Shown here: positions 18,349 through 27,077 of the stretch, in pieces
How positions within the stretch are numbered: position 1 is the first letter of the stretch
How the letters are laid out: each line of letters begins with the position of its first letter
Assembly: GCA_913778505.1 (NCBI GenBank)
Contig: CAJYWD010000008.1
Span: forward strand, 1 to 45,123
DNA from: an uncultured Chryseobacterium sp.
GTDB lineage: Bacteria > Bacteroidota > Bacteroidia > Flavobacteriales > Weeksellaceae
Length of the DNA stretch: 45,123 nt
Direction: 5' to 3'
Notes under the pieces: model-generated
Told to the model about the DNA's origin: nothing
Seen by the model: the letters and a program-made list of their open reading frames with translations, nothing else
Databases searched by the model: none
Position numbers and translations under genes: made by a program

Positions 18349-18570
18349 AGCTCCGTAAGAGCGACCATTTAATAGCATTAATGAAATTGATAAACAAAGC
18401 TCCGCAGGAGCGGTATGTTTGTAGAATTTAGAAAACACGAAAAAATTTAAGCTCTGTAAGAGCGGTATGTTTGTAGATTTCAAGATTAGCCACAATCAAT
18501 AGCTCCGTAGGAGCGATATGTTTTTAGAATTTAGAAAATACGAAAAAAAAAATATTAGCTCCGCAGGAGC
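18349..18570 (+). repeat. Five spaced copies of AGCTCCGYARGAGC palindrome
   Basis: Copies start at 18349, 18398, 18450, 18501 and 18557, so the period is irregular (49-56 bp). Three are followed by the related tail GGTATGTTTGTAGA or GATATGTTTTTAGA. Each unit is itself a short palindrome (GCTCC..GGAGC). They fill most of the 389-bp gap (18205-18593) between the PL1 and CE8 genes. The spacers resemble each other rather than being unique, so this is not a CRISPR. Confidence 0.85.
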
Positions 18571-18593
18571 AACCTGTTAATAGATCAACATCA

Positions 18594-19607
18594 ATGAAAA
18601 CCAAAAACGTTTTATTGTTTACCGTAGCCATATTTATTTTGATGGGAATCAATTCTTTCAGCGTTACACGTAATTCTGAAACAATTTATACCGTGTCAAA
18701 AGACGGAAAAGGCGATTTCAAAACAGTTCAGGAAGCGGTTGATGCGGCAGAAAATAGTCTTGATTCTACAACTAAGATCATCATCAAAAAAGGGATTTAT
18801 AGAGAAAAAATGACAATCCCGGAAAGCAAAGGCGCCATTACTTTTGAAGGTGACACTAAAGGTGAAACAATCATTGTGAATGACGATTTTGCATCGAAGA
18901 AGAATGCTGAAGGAAAAGAAATAGGGACAACAGGTTCATCCACGATTTTTGTTTTCTCGGATAATTTCTCAGCAAAGAATATCACCTTTCAAAACGATGC
19001 CGGAAAGGTCGGCCAAGCTGTCGCCGTTTTGATTACCGGTGATAAAGCCATATTTGAAAATTGCAGATTTCTAGGGTTTCAGGACACGCTTTATCTGAAA
19101 GGCGAACAGGATATTGTAACACCAAAAAGGGATATTCGCCACTTTTTCAAAAACTGCTACATCGAGGGGACAACTGATTTTATATTTGGTGCTGCAACCG
19201 CTGTTTTTGAGCATTGTACAATCTACGCCAGAGAAGGCGCAACCTATCTCACGGCGGCATCCACTCCGGAAGGCAGAAAATTCGGATTTGTTTTTATCGA
19301 TTGTAAAATCGAAGGCAGCGCAAAACCGGAATCTGTTTATTTGGGAAGACCTTGGCGACCGTTTGCAAAGACAGTCTTTATCAACACAGAAATTTCAAAG
19401 ATCATAAAACCGGAAGGTTGGCACAATTGGAATAAACCTGACGCTGAAAAAACGACTTTCTATGCAGAATATAATTCGAAAGGAATTGGAGCAAATACGG
19501 AAAAACGAGTTTCCTGGTCTCATCAATTAGCTAAAGAACAATCCAAAGAATATCAAGTCAGAAATATTCTTTCAGGAAAAGACAATTGGAATTTTAAAAT
19601 TAAATAA
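18594..19607 (+). CDS. Pectin methylesterase (CE8), periplasmic type
   Basis: Removes methyl esters from homogalacturonan, giving free carboxylates for lyases and polygalacturonases. The 337 residues form a single CE8 beta-helix after a signal peptide (to about residue 28). Catalytic and oxyanion residues are visible: Gln in GQAVAV (~141), Gln-Asp in FQDTLYLKG (~163-164), Asp in TDFIFGAA (~194) and Arg/Trp in LGRPWRPF (~250). The start of the fold reads TVSKDGKGDFKTVQEAV. There is no T9SS domain, so it should stay in the periplasm. It is one of three CE8 genes in the locus. Confidence 0.93.
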   Translation: MKTKNVLLFTVAIFILMGINSFSVTRNSETIYTVSKDGKGDFKTVQEAVDAAENSLDSTTKIIIKKGIYREKMTIPESKGAITFEGDTKGETIIVNDDFASKKNAEGKEIGTTGSSTIFVFSDNFSAKNITFQNDAGKVGQAVAVLITGDKAIFENCRFLGFQDTLYLKGEQDIVTPKRDIRHFFKNCYIEGTTDFIFGAATAVFEHCTIYAREGATYLTAASTPEGRKFGFVFIDCKIEGSAKPESVYLGRPWRPFAKTVFINTEISKIIKPEGWHNWNKPDAEKTTFYAEYNSKGIGANTEKRVSWSHQLAKEQSKEYQVRNILSGKDNWNFKIK

Positions 19608-19626
19608 AAGTTAGTATTAGATATGT

Positions 19627-19710
19627 CACACTGAGCGGAGTCGAAGTGTCTTTGCGACTTAAAGACATTGAATTGAATAAAAAATATTTGCGGTCTTTGC
19701 GTTTAAAAAA
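19627..19710. repeat. Degenerate intergenic repeats (GTCACACTGAGCGGAGTCGAAG / CTTTGCG)
   Basis: The CE8-GH105 gap holds CACTGAGCGGAGTCGAAGTG, which has short inverted ends, and then TCTTTGCGACTTAAAG and TCTTTGCGTTTAAAAA. The first resembles the element at 21040-21070. Confidence 0.55.
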
Positions 19711-19722
19711 TAAAAAAGTAAA

Positions 19723-20967
19723 ATGAAATTCAAAAAATTCAAAATATTAACCATCACGGCTTTAGCATCAGGATTATTTTTTTCCTGTGCGCAAAAACCT
19801 TTGCAAACATCGGCTCCATCAACCAAAAGTGAAATCAAAAACATCTCTGCAAAATTGCCTTGGTCAGAAAGAATGATGCAATCCGAGATGAAACGCTTTC
19901 CACAAGCCTGGATGCTGGATTTTCACAAATCGCCAAAATGGAGCTATCCCAACGGATTGGTTCTGAAAGGCTCGGAACAGCTCTTCAAAAAAACAGGGAA
20001 AAGAGAATATTACGATTACATCAAAGCCTACGCAGACGAGCTGGTGAATGAAGACGGGAGTATCAAAACTTACGATATCAGCAAATACAATATCGATATG
20101 CTGAACTCTGGCAATGTTCTGATTTATCTGTTCCTGTCTACAAAAGAAGAAAAATATCTGAAAGCCGTTCAACTTTTGCGGTCACAGCTAGATAATCATC
20201 CAAGAACTTCGGAAGGTGGTTTTTGGCATAAGAAAATCTATCCAAACCAAATGTGGCTGGACGGTTTGTATATGGGCGAACCATTTTATGCCAATTATAC
20301 AAAGTTATTTTCAACAGGAGCGGAAGCTGATAAAGCTTACAACGATATCGTCAATCAATTCGACATCATCCAGAAATATATGGTAGATGCCAAAACAGGA
20401 TTATTATATCACGGTTGGGACGAGAGCAAGGAACAGCAATGGGCGGATAAAAAAACCGGACTTTCTCCAAATTTTTGGGGAAGAGCAATGGGCTGGTACG
20501 GAATGGCCATTGTCGATGTTTTGGACTTTCTTCCGGAAAATCATCCGGGAAGAGCAAGATTGATTGGTTATCTGAAATCGTATTCAGAAGCTTTGGTAAA
20601 AGTTCAGGACAAAAAAACAGGACTTTGGTATCAGGTTTTGGATAAAGGCGGACAGAAAGGAAATTATCTTGAGGCTTCAGCGTCAACAATGTTTGTTTAC
20701 ACGTTTGCAAAAGCAGCCAGAAAAGGTTATTTGCCGGATTCTTACAAAACCATCGCAAAAAAAGGCTACAACGGAATCCTGAAAAATCTAATCACAGTTG
20801 AAAAAGACGGAACTGTTAACTTAAATCAAAATTGTGCGGTCGCAGGCTTAGGCGGAACACCTTACAGAAGCGGCACCTACGATTATTATGTGAATGAAGA
20901 AATCCGTTCCAATGACCCAAAGGGAACAGGACCATTCATCCTTGCCAGTTTAGAATTAGAGAAATAG
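19723..20967 (+). CDS. GH105 unsaturated rhamnogalacturonyl/galacturonyl hydrolase, lipoprotein
   Basis: Hydrolyses the terminal 4,5-unsaturated uronic acid from pectin-derived oligosaccharides, supplying KdgF/KduI with substrate. The 414 residues begin with a lipoprotein signal (lipobox SGLFFSCAQ, Cys ~23) and an (alpha/alpha)6 barrel. Family motifs include MWLDGLYMGEPFYANY (the Asp is the likely catalytic acid), YHGWDES, and SPNFWGRAMGWYGMAIVDVLDFLPENHPGR, the GH88/105 signature. The late DYYVNEEIRSNDPKGTGPF is typical of YteR-like enzymes. The call is by recognition of these motifs. The exact linkage preference (rhamnogalacturonan versus homogalacturonan disaccharide) is not readable from sequence. 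Confidence 0.92.
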   Translation: MKFKKFKILTITALASGLFFSCAQKPLQTSAPSTKSEIKNISAKLPWSERMMQSEMKRFPQAWMLDFHKSPKWSYPNGLVLKGSEQLFKKTGKREYYDYIKAYADELVNEDGSIKTYDISKYNIDMLNSGNVLIYLFLSTKEEKYLKAVQLLRSQLDNHPRTSEGGFWHKKIYPNQMWLDGLYMGEPFYANYTKLFSTGAEADKAYNDIVNQFDIIQKYMVDAKTGLLYHGWDESKEQQWADKKTGLSPNFWGRAMGWYGMAIVDVLDFLPENHPGRARLIGYLKSYSEALVKVQDKKTGLWYQVLDKGGQKGNYLEASASTMFVYTFAKAARKGYLPDSYKTIAKKGYNGILKNLITVEKDGTVNLNQNCAVAGLGGTPYRSGTYDYYVNEEIRSNDPKGTGPFILASLELEK

Positions 20968-21039
20968 AGTCTTAAATCTATTTTAATTTTTTCAGAATTA
21001 CAAGAAATTAAGTAATATGATTTAAAGTTAGTATTAGAG

Positions 21040-21160
21040 CTGTCATCCTGAGCTTGTCGAAGGATTCTCGAATTAGAAAGTATAATAAAATTCACTACGC
21101 AAACCTTTGCGACTTAAAGAATGAAGTTTAAAATAAATGATTAGTGCCTTTGCGTTAAAG
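21040..21160. repeat. Degenerate intergenic repeats (GTCATCCTGAGCTTGTCGAAGGAT / CTTTGCG)
   Basis: The GH105-CE12 gap holds CATCCTGAGCTTGTCGAAGG, a motif I recognise as common between flavobacterial genes. It is followed by CCTTTGCGACTTAAAG and GCCTTTGCGTTAAAG. The remaining bases to 21165 show nothing else. Confidence 0.6.
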
Positions 21161-21165
21161 AAAAA

Positions 21166-21999
21166 ATGAAAAGAATCAAAAATATCTCAACAGCATTGTT
21201 TATCGCAATTTCTGTAATGGCTTTTGCTCAAACAAAACAGGATAATCAAAAGGAAAGAATTGTAAAACCTGCAACCGACAAGAATACAACGAACATTTTT
21301 CTGGCTGGAGATTCTACGTTGACAGATTATACTTTGGAAAGCAATTATCAGGAAAAACGTTATCCTCAGCAAGGTTGGGGCGGTGTTTTTCAGGAATTTT
21401 TTGTTTCGGATAGTCTCAAATCGTTCAAATCGCCATTGGCAAAAAATGTCTTGATAGTTGATAAGGCCAAAGGCGGAAGAAGCACGCGAACTTTTTTTCA
21501 GGAAGGCAGATGGCGTTACATTTTTGAAAATCTGAAACCGAACGATTGGGTTCTCATTCAGTTTGGCCACAATGACGAATCGGAGAAAAAAGTCGACCGT
21601 TATGTGGATGTTCCGGGTTATAAGGAATATTTGAGATTATACATTCATCAGGTTCGTGAGAAAGGTGCGACGCCGGTTTTGGTCACGCCCGTTTCCAGAA
21701 ATTATCCCTGGAAAGACGGTGTTTTGGGCGACAGTCACGTAGATTATGCGAAAGCGATGATTGAAGTCGGGCAGGAACAAAAAGTGGATGTGATTGATTT
21801 GAATAAGCTTTCCAGAGAATTTTTCATACAAAAAGGAAAAGATTTCGTGACCACAACTTATTTTATGAACCTTCCCGAAGGCAAATTTGCAGCCTATCCG
21901 AATGGACAGAAAGACGATACGCATTTCCAGCCGGAAGGTGCAAAAGCAGTTGCTCAGCTGGTTTATAATGAATTCAAAAAAATAGCTAGCAAGAAATAA
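21166..21999 (+). CDS. Rhamnogalacturonan acetylesterase (CE12, SGNH fold)
   Basis: Removes acetyl groups from rhamnogalacturonan so that backbone enzymes can act. After a signal peptide (MAFAQ, ~22), the four SGNH blocks are visible: AGDSTLTDY (~47, nucleophile Ser), AKGGRSTRTF (~102, Gly), FGHNDES (~134, Asn) and DDTHFQPEGA (~250, Asp-x2-His). Block spacing and the 277-residue length fit CE12 of the YesT/YesY type. No sorting domain, so periplasmic. It sits between GH105 and GH28, as in many pectin loci. Confidence 0.9.
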   Translation: MKRIKNISTALFIAISVMAFAQTKQDNQKERIVKPATDKNTTNIFLAGDSTLTDYTLESNYQEKRYPQQGWGGVFQEFFVSDSLKSFKSPLAKNVLIVDKAKGGRSTRTFFQEGRWRYIFENLKPNDWVLIQFGHNDESEKKVDRYVDVPGYKEYLRLYIHQVREKGATPVLVTPVSRNYPWKDGVLGDSHVDYAKAMIEVGQEQKVDVIDLNKLSREFFIQKGKDFVTTTYFMNLPEGKFAAYPNGQKDDTHFQPEGAKAVAQLVYNEFKKIASKK

Positions 22000-22012
22000 A
22001 TACTCAAAATTT

Positions 22013-22074
22013 ATCTCGCAGGTTTTGTAGATTCAGCAATTTTAAAATCAGCAAAATCAGTCTAATCTGCGAGA
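22013..22074. repeat. TCTCGCA..TGCGAGA palindromic repeat
   Basis: Inverted ends TCTCGCA (22013) and TGCGAGA (22068-22074) flank AATTTTAAAATCAGCAAAAT, closely resembling 8568-8631. It occupies the CE12-GH28 gap. Confidence 0.65.
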
Positions 22075-22090
22075 ATTTAAAAAGATAATA

Positions 22091-23758
22091 ATGAAGAAAT
22101 CGATTAAAATTTTAGCTTTAAGCTTAGCAACATTAGTTTCAGGAAACGCTTTGGCACAGAGCATTGCCGATATTTACAAAGGTGTAGAATTCAAAATGCC
22201 GACCGTTGCAGAAACATCTTTTCCCAAAACTTCAGTTAATATTAGAAACTTTGGTGCTGTTTCGGGCGGCATTGTAAAAAATACCGAAGCTTTCAGAAAA
22301 GCCATTGACGAAACTTCTCAGAAAGGTGGCGGAATCGTAATCGTTCCAAGAGGAATCTGGTTAACGGGACCAATTGTTCTGAAAAGCAATATCAATCTGC
22401 ATCTGGAAGACGGCGCTTTGATAATGTTCAGCAGAGATTTTGCAGATTATCCTTTGGTGGATGTAAGTTTCGAAGGGTTGAACACCATCCGTTGCCAGTC
22501 TCCGATTTCGGCGAAAGGCGCAACCAACATCGCCATCACGGGAAAAGGCGTGATTGACGGCAACGGCGATGCCTGGCGATATGTGAAGAAAGGGAAAATG
22601 ACCGATGGACAGTGGAAAGAATTATTGTCCAGAGGTGGCGTGTTGTCGGCAGATAAGAAAATATGGTTTCCAAGCGAGAGCTCGAAAAGAGGTTTCGAAA
22701 ATACTGCTAATTTCAACATTCCGGAGAAGTTGACGACCAGGGAACAATTGGAATCGGTGAAAGATTTTCTTCGTCCGGTAATGGTGAGTTTAGTAAGTTG
22801 CGACAAAGTTCTTTTGGACGGACCAACGTTTCAGAATTCACCGGCCTGGAATCTTCATCCGTTGATGTCAAGCAATTTGATTTTGAGAAATCTGACCGTT
22901 AGAAATCCCTGGTATTCTCAGAATGGTGACGGTCTGGATTTGGAATCGTGTAAAAATGTTCTGGTTTATAATAATACATTCGATGTCGGGGACGACGCAA
23001 TTTGCATCAAATCCGGAAAAGACAAAGACGGACGTGACAGAGGCATTCCAACCGAAAATGTCATCATCAAAAATAATACGGTTTACCACGCGCACGGCGG
23101 AATTGTTATCGGAAGTGAAATGTCCGGCGGCGTTCGGAATCTTCACGCATCGGATTGTACATTTATCGGAACGGACATCGGACTTCGTTTCAAAACCACG
23201 AGAGGAAGAGGTGGCATTGTTGAGAATATTTGGGTCAGCAATATCGATATGACGGGGATTCCGGCTCAAGTGATTGGTTTTAATATGTTTTATGAAGGAA
23301 ATTCGCCAATCATCGAAGAAGACCAAAATGCTGACGATGAAAAAAGAGTCGTAAAGGATATTCCTGTGACAGAAGAAACACCGGTTTTCAGAAACGTATT
23401 TTTCAAAAATATTACCGCTTCGAATTCTTATGAGGCTCTGTCACTCAATGGTTTGTCTGAAATGAATCTTAAGAATATCGTGGTGGAAGATTCTTACTTC
23501 GATACCAAAAAAGCTTTGACCATCGTAGATGCAGACGGAATTACATTGAAAAATGTCAAAATAAAATATACCGACGGAACCGGTGCAACAATGTATAACA
23601 GTAAGAATGTGGATATCTCCGGATTGAACTTAGAATCATCTAAAACGCCTTTGATTAAAGTTATCGGAAGTAAAACCAAAGCTATAAAATTGCCAAAAGG
23701 AATTACAGGAGATAAATTGTCAATCTCCAAAGATGTTCCAAAGAATGCTGTGAAATAA
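22091..23758 (+). CDS. GH28 polygalacturonase / exo-galacturonidase
   Basis: Hydrolyses alpha-1,4 bonds between galacturonic acids, releasing saturated galacturonate for the UxaC branch. The 555 residues start with a signal peptide (NALAQ, ~22). The GH28 beta-helix motifs are complete: NSPAWNLHPL, NGDGLDLESC (~278), GDDAICIKSG (~300), AHGGIVIGSEMSGGV (catalytic His region) and RFKTTRGRGG (Arg-x-Lys for carboxylate binding). The insert rich in K, D and E (about 170-230) is seen in exo-acting bacterial members, so exo action is plausible. It follows the CE12 gene by 91 bp. No T9SS domain, so periplasmic. Confidence 0.93.
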   Translation: MKKSIKILALSLATLVSGNALAQSIADIYKGVEFKMPTVAETSFPKTSVNIRNFGAVSGGIVKNTEAFRKAIDETSQKGGGIVIVPRGIWLTGPIVLKSNINLHLEDGALIMFSRDFADYPLVDVSFEGLNTIRCQSPISAKGATNIAITGKGVIDGNGDAWRYVKKGKMTDGQWKELLSRGGVLSADKKIWFPSESSKRGFENTANFNIPEKLTTREQLESVKDFLRPVMVSLVSCDKVLLDGPTFQNSPAWNLHPLMSSNLILRNLTVRNPWYSQNGDGLDLESCKNVLVYNNTFDVGDDAICIKSGKDKDGRDRGIPTENVIIKNNTVYHAHGGIVIGSEMSGGVRNLHASDCTFIGTDIGLRFKTTRGRGGIVENIWVSNIDMTGIPAQVIGFNMFYEGNSPIIEEDQNADDEKRVVKDIPVTEETPVFRNVFFKNITASNSYEALSLNGLSEMNLKNIVVEDSYFDTKKALTIVDADGITLKNVKIKYTDGTGATMYNSKNVDISGLNLESSKTPLIKVIGSKTKAIKLPKGITGDKLSISKDVPKNAVK

Positions 23759-23764
23759 CTCGTC

Positions 23765-23820
23765 AGTTCGAGTGTTTTTCGAAATGGAATGAAGAAAAAT
23801 GTATCGAGAACTTTTCTTTA
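23765..23820. repeat. Intergenic repeat after GH28 (CAGTTCGAGTG..ATCGAGAACT)
   Basis: GTCAGTTCGAGTG and TGTATCGAGAACTTTTC form imperfect complementary ends about 30 bp apart, in the gap before the esterase gene. I believe similar segments occur in other flavobacterial gaps; that is memory, not a search. Confidence 0.45.
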
Positions 23821-23892
23821 AATCTCATTTTTTAAAATAACTTGAAACGACTTTAAACAAATAATTTTTCTTATATTTCTTCTTAAAAACGG

Positions 23893-24837
23893 ATGAAACC
23901 TACCAAAGTTAACTTGAATCACAATAGTCATCTGCGGAAGATTTTCATCCGTTTTTCTTTGTTATTGATTTCGATTTCAAAGATTTATTCTCAGGAAGTC
24001 GAAAGGCCGAATGCACAGCCTTATACAATTGAAGCGACATTCGAAAAACTGAAAAAGAAATATCCGTTTATTCTCCCTTTGAACTTGGAATTTCCTGAGA
24101 ATGTTATGGCTAATAGAAATATTGAATATAAAAATTCTGGAGGAAAGATTTTGCAAGCGGATATTTATCATCCTTTCACGTTTGGTCAGAAATATCCCGG
24201 AATTATTCTGGTTCATGGTGGTGGCTGGATTTCCGGAAGCAAAGAAAATGAAAGATTTTTGGCTCAGGAATTGGCTTCAAAAGGTTATGTAGTAATGGCA
24301 GTTAATTATAGTTTAAGTAATGATGCAAAATATCCCGCAGCAGTTGAAGATATAGAAGATGCTTTGAAATTTTTGAAGAAGCATCGTGAAGAATTTTATC
24401 TTGATAAAAAGAAAATAGCAATCGGAGGAAACTCTGCCGGAGCGCAATTGGCAACTTTGGTCGGCGTGAAAAATAAAGTTCAGGCAATTGTGAATATCGA
24501 TGGAATCGTTTCTTTCATTCATCCCGAATCGGAGGAAGGAACTTATGCGGCTTACTGGTTCGGAGCGACAAAAGCTCAGAATTTTAAAATTTGGAGAGAA
24601 GCTTCACCTTTGGAATATGTCGGAAAAGATACGCCGCCAACTTTATTTATCAATAGCTCTCAACCGAGATTTCACGCCGGAAGAGATGATATGATGAGAA
24701 AATTAAAACAATATAACATTCCAACAGAATTTCACGAAATCAAAGATTCTCCGCATTCATTTTGGTTGGTTCAGCCTTGGTTTGATGAGACTTTAAAGTA
24801 TACGGTTGATTTTCTGAACAAAGTTTTGAAAATTTAA
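23893..24837 (+). CDS. Secreted alpha/beta-hydrolase esterase (BD-FAE-like)
   Basis: A carbohydrate esterase-like alpha/beta-hydrolase of 314 residues, probably removing acetyl or feruloyl groups from pectin oligomers. The long n-region (16 residues) is followed by a hydrophobic signal (FSLLLISISKIYSQ). Catalytic features: oxyanion motif VHGGGWISGS (~115), nucleophile elbow GGNSAGAQLA (Ser ~182), a likely Asp in FHAGRDDMM (~262) and His in DSPHSFW (~289). The fold best matches the BD-FAE/acetyl-xylan-type families. Exact substrate cannot be read. The CE8 gene starts 4 bp after its stop codon, so the two are certainly co-transcribed. Confidence 0.8.
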   Translation: MKPTKVNLNHNSHLRKIFIRFSLLLISISKIYSQEVERPNAQPYTIEATFEKLKKKYPFILPLNLEFPENVMANRNIEYKNSGGKILQADIYHPFTFGQKYPGIILVHGGGWISGSKENERFLAQELASKGYVVMAVNYSLSNDAKYPAAVEDIEDALKFLKKHREEFYLDKKKIAIGGNSAGAQLATLVGVKNKVQAIVNIDGIVSFIHPESEEGTYAAYWFGATKAQNFKIWREASPLEYVGKDTPPTLFINSSQPRFHAGRDDMMRKLKQYNIPTEFHEIKDSPHSFWLVQPWFDETLKYTVDFLNKVLKI

Positions 24838-24841
24838 TCCA

Positions 24842-25813
24842 ATGAAAAAGCTAATTTCTTTTCTAAGTTTTTTGTTCGTGATTTTGTCTTTTGCACAATC
24901 GCCTTATATCACGATTATTGTAGCTAAAGATAATTCGGGAGATTTCAAAACAATTCAGAATGCGATTAATTCGATTCGGGATTTGGGTCCGGGTGAGGCT
25001 TTGATTAAAATTAAATCAGGAATTTATAATGAAAAAGTTGTGATTCCTTCCTCAAAACATTGGATTACAATTGAAGGCGAGAATAAAGAAAATACCATCA
25101 TAACTAATGATGATTTCTCCGGAAAACTGAATCCTTTGACCAATGAAAAACTCAATACCTTTAATTCTTACACATTTTTAGTTGCCGGAGATAATGTTAA
25201 GATTTCAAATTTGACGATTAAAAATTCTTCTTGTAATCAGGGACAAGCGGTTGCGCTTCACGTGGAAGGTGACCGATTTGTGATCAAAAATTCTAAAATT
25301 TTGGGTTGTCAGGACACGCTTTACGCTGCCACAGACCACAGCCGACAATATTATGAAAACTGCTATATAGAAGGCACTACGGATTTTATTTTCGGGCAGG
25401 CGACTGCGGTTTTCAAGAATTGTGAAATCAAAAGTTTGGCGGATTCTTACATCACAGCAGCTGCAACAAGCAAGGAAAACTCATTTGGTTTTGTCTTTAT
25501 CGATTGTCATCTAACTGCAAAGGAAGATGTTAACAAAGTTTATCTCGGACGACCTTGGCGACCTTTTGCGAAGACGGTTTTCATTAATACAACTATGGAG
25601 AGCCATATTATACCAGAAGGCTGGAATCCCTGGAAAGGCGATAAAATGTTTCCTGAAAAGGAGAAAACAGCTTTCTATGCAGAATTTGGAAGTAAAGGAA
25701 ACGGTTCAAATCCAAAACAAAGAGTAGAGTGGAGTTGTCAACTTTCTAAAAAAGAACTGAAAAATTATAGCTTCGAGACGATTTTTAAAAAATCTAACGT
25801 TTGGATTCCGTGA
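24842..25813 (+). CDS. Pectin methylesterase (CE8), periplasmic type, second copy
   Basis: A second single-domain CE8 enzyme (323 residues) with signal peptide (ILSFAQ, ~19). Catalytic set: GQAVAL (~132), GCQDTLYAA (~159), TDFIFGQA (~181) and LGRPWRPF (~237). It resembles the copy at 18594 in length and motif but differs clearly in sequence, so it is not a recent duplicate. Like that copy it lacks a sorting domain. Coupling to the esterase upstream suggests paired removal of methyl and acyl groups from the same oligomers. Confidence 0.93.
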   Translation: MKKLISFLSFLFVILSFAQSPYITIIVAKDNSGDFKTIQNAINSIRDLGPGEALIKIKSGIYNEKVVIPSSKHWITIEGENKENTIITNDDFSGKLNPLTNEKLNTFNSYTFLVAGDNVKISNLTIKNSSCNQGQAVALHVEGDRFVIKNSKILGCQDTLYAATDHSRQYYENCYIEGTTDFIFGQATAVFKNCEIKSLADSYITAAATSKENSFGFVFIDCHLTAKEDVNKVYLGRPWRPFAKTVFINTTMESHIIPEGWNPWKGDKMFPEKEKTAFYAEFGSKGNGSNPKQRVEWSCQLSKKELKNYSFETIFKKSNVWIP

Positions 25814-26075
25814 TTTGTTGCACAACTGCTTTTTTCAACAAGTCCAAAAATTGACTGTTTCGGGCTGCAAAATGGTTTTTTCTTGATGCTCAATATGTTT
25901 TTATAAGGCTTAAAATGATAAGTTTAGTAAGCACCTCAATACATTATCTTAAAATTTTATTAAACATTCGTTCAATAGGAAACCGTCATTAAAACGAAGA
26001 ATTTTTATATTAGAAATCATTCAAATTGTTTCACTTTCAAAAATTTTCGTAAGGCATAATGCTTATTCTGGAATA

Positions 26076-26090
26076 AATTTTATATTGGAA
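26076..26090 (+). promoter_or_regulatory. Promoter-like element shared by both small T9SS genes
   Basis: AATTTTATATTGGAA recurs with one change at 27245-27259. In both places it lies about 25 bp before a LacI-type palindrome. TATATTGG is one mismatch from the -7 consensus TAnnTTTG. No clear TTG partner is visible here. Confidence 0.4.
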
Positions 26091-26110
26091 GAGCGGATTT
26101 TCCGTCTAAT

Positions 26111-26130
26111 TTGCGTAATCGATTGCGCAA
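26111..26130. promoter_or_regulatory. LacI-type operator upstream of first small T9SS gene
   Basis: The 20-bp near-palindrome TTGCGTAATCGATTGCGCAA has core AATCGATT and one mismatched pair. It is 29 bp upstream of the ATG at 26159, probably at +15 to +35 of the transcript. Confidence 0.75.
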
Positions 26131-26158
26131 CAATTGTCAACAATTTAAATTACAAGCT

Positions 26159-26950
26159 ATGAAAAAACGACTACTTTCTTTAATGATGGCAGGAACAGCC
26201 TGCTTCATGCTAAATGCGCAGAGCAAAACCTGGGATTTCAGCGATACCGCAAAATTTCCTGCGGGCGCCATTTCTACAGACAAAACTGTAGACGGACTCT
26301 CATTCGTGACGGGCGGCAGCAATCTTACTATTGCCACCAACAGTCTGGCTACTTTTGACGATGGTTATACGCCTACGCAGCGTTTGCAGTTTGGCGGCAA
26401 CAGTTACTCAGGATCCACTAATCCGGCTCTTGGCAGCACCGCGCTTCCTGCCAGACGTTATCTACAGTTTGCGGTCAGTAATAACGCGGTCATTAAACTT
26501 TGGGCCAGAGGCGGCGGTGCTGGCAGATCTCTCATCATTTCCGATCAGAGTGGGAAAGTACTCAGCTCCACTCCATTTGCGGGCAGCAGTGCGACGGATA
26601 TTGCAGTAGTAACGTACAATTATACCGGAGCAGCAGGAAATATCCTGATTTCCACCGGCGCTGGGGACAATAGTCTTTATAAGATCGAATACACGGATAA
26701 TGCAACTTTGGCTGTTAATGCCGCGCAAAACGGTCTTGGAGCTAAGGTAGTCGTAGATGGGAAAAAAATTCATGTCAAAGGTCTGGATTCTAAAATGACT
26801 TCAATCAATGTGTGGTCTGCCAATGGTGTTCTGGTGAAAAGCCTCAAAACATCCGTAGATACCGCATTTGAATTGTCTCAAACGGGGATGTATATCGTGA
26901 ATGTAGTTTCCGATAGAGGTTCTCAAAACATCAAAATATTGTTGAAATAA
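26159..26950 (+). CDS. Small T9SS-exported protein, TWDFS family, paralogue A
   Basis: Function not assigned. The chosen start is ATG 26159; an in-frame upstream TTG at 26111 lies in the operator and adds no signal-peptide sense. The 263 residues comprise a signal peptide (CFMLNAQS, ~20), a single beta-rich domain (about 22-180) that starts KTWDFSD and contains TQRLQF, RYLQFAV, ARGGGAGRSL and GDNSLYKIEY, and a T9SS type A sorting domain (about 185-263). The domain is clearly homologous to the protein at 27335 and resembles the 660-770 module of the PL1 at 15634. With no enzyme motif visible, a surface carbohydrate-binding role for pectin is my inference. Confidence 0.85.
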   Translation: MKKRLLSLMMAGTACFMLNAQSKTWDFSDTAKFPAGAISTDKTVDGLSFVTGGSNLTIATNSLATFDDGYTPTQRLQFGGNSYSGSTNPALGSTALPARRYLQFAVSNNAVIKLWARGGGAGRSLIISDQSGKVLSSTPFAGSSATDIAVVTYNYTGAAGNILISTGAGDNSLYKIEYTDNATLAVNAAQNGLGAKVVVDGKKIHVKGLDSKMTSINVWSANGVLVKSLKTSVDTAFELSQTGMYIVNVVSDRGSQNIKILLK

Positions 26951-26980
26951 GTTTTATTCTACTATTATTTTTTTAAGATG

Positions 26981-27011
26981 ATCTCCGTTTTCGTACGGAG
27001 ATTTTGTTTTT
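26981..27011 (+). terminator. Intrinsic terminator after paralogue A
   Basis: ATCTCCGT (26981-26988) and ACGGAGAT (26995-27002) pair perfectly around a 6-base loop, followed by TTTGTTTTT. It makes the upstream gene a monocistronic unit. Confidence 0.85.
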
Positions 27012-27077
27012 ACACTAATACCGGGATTATATTTTCCTGAATTTTCAGATTTAACACGCAATTTTGGGAAATTTAGG

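Larger units (their letters stand above)
25814..26158. promoter_or_regulatory. Intergenic control region upstream of first small T9SS gene
   Basis: This 345-bp stretch has no ORF of note. Its first 250 bp show nothing I can name. The last 85 hold a promoter-like element (26076-26090) and a strong LacI-type operator (26115-26126), so a new regulated transcript starts here. Confidence 0.65.

Noticed and set aside
18349-18570. CRISPR-like array
   Set aside because: Repeats are only 14-15 bp, spacing varies, spacers resemble one another, and no cas gene is nearby.
22094-22108. AATCGATT in the first codons of the GH28 gene
   Set aside because: Only the 8-bp core matches; the flanks (AGA and AAA) do not follow the palindrome, and KKSIK codons explain it.
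25818-25850. Possible terminator after the second CE8 (TTGTTG..CAACAA)
   Set aside because: The arms are only 6 bp with a long loop and no following T-run.
26111-26158. Upstream extension of the first small T9SS protein from a TTG codon
   Set aside because: The extension would be encoded by the operator and would destroy the N-terminal signal peptide.
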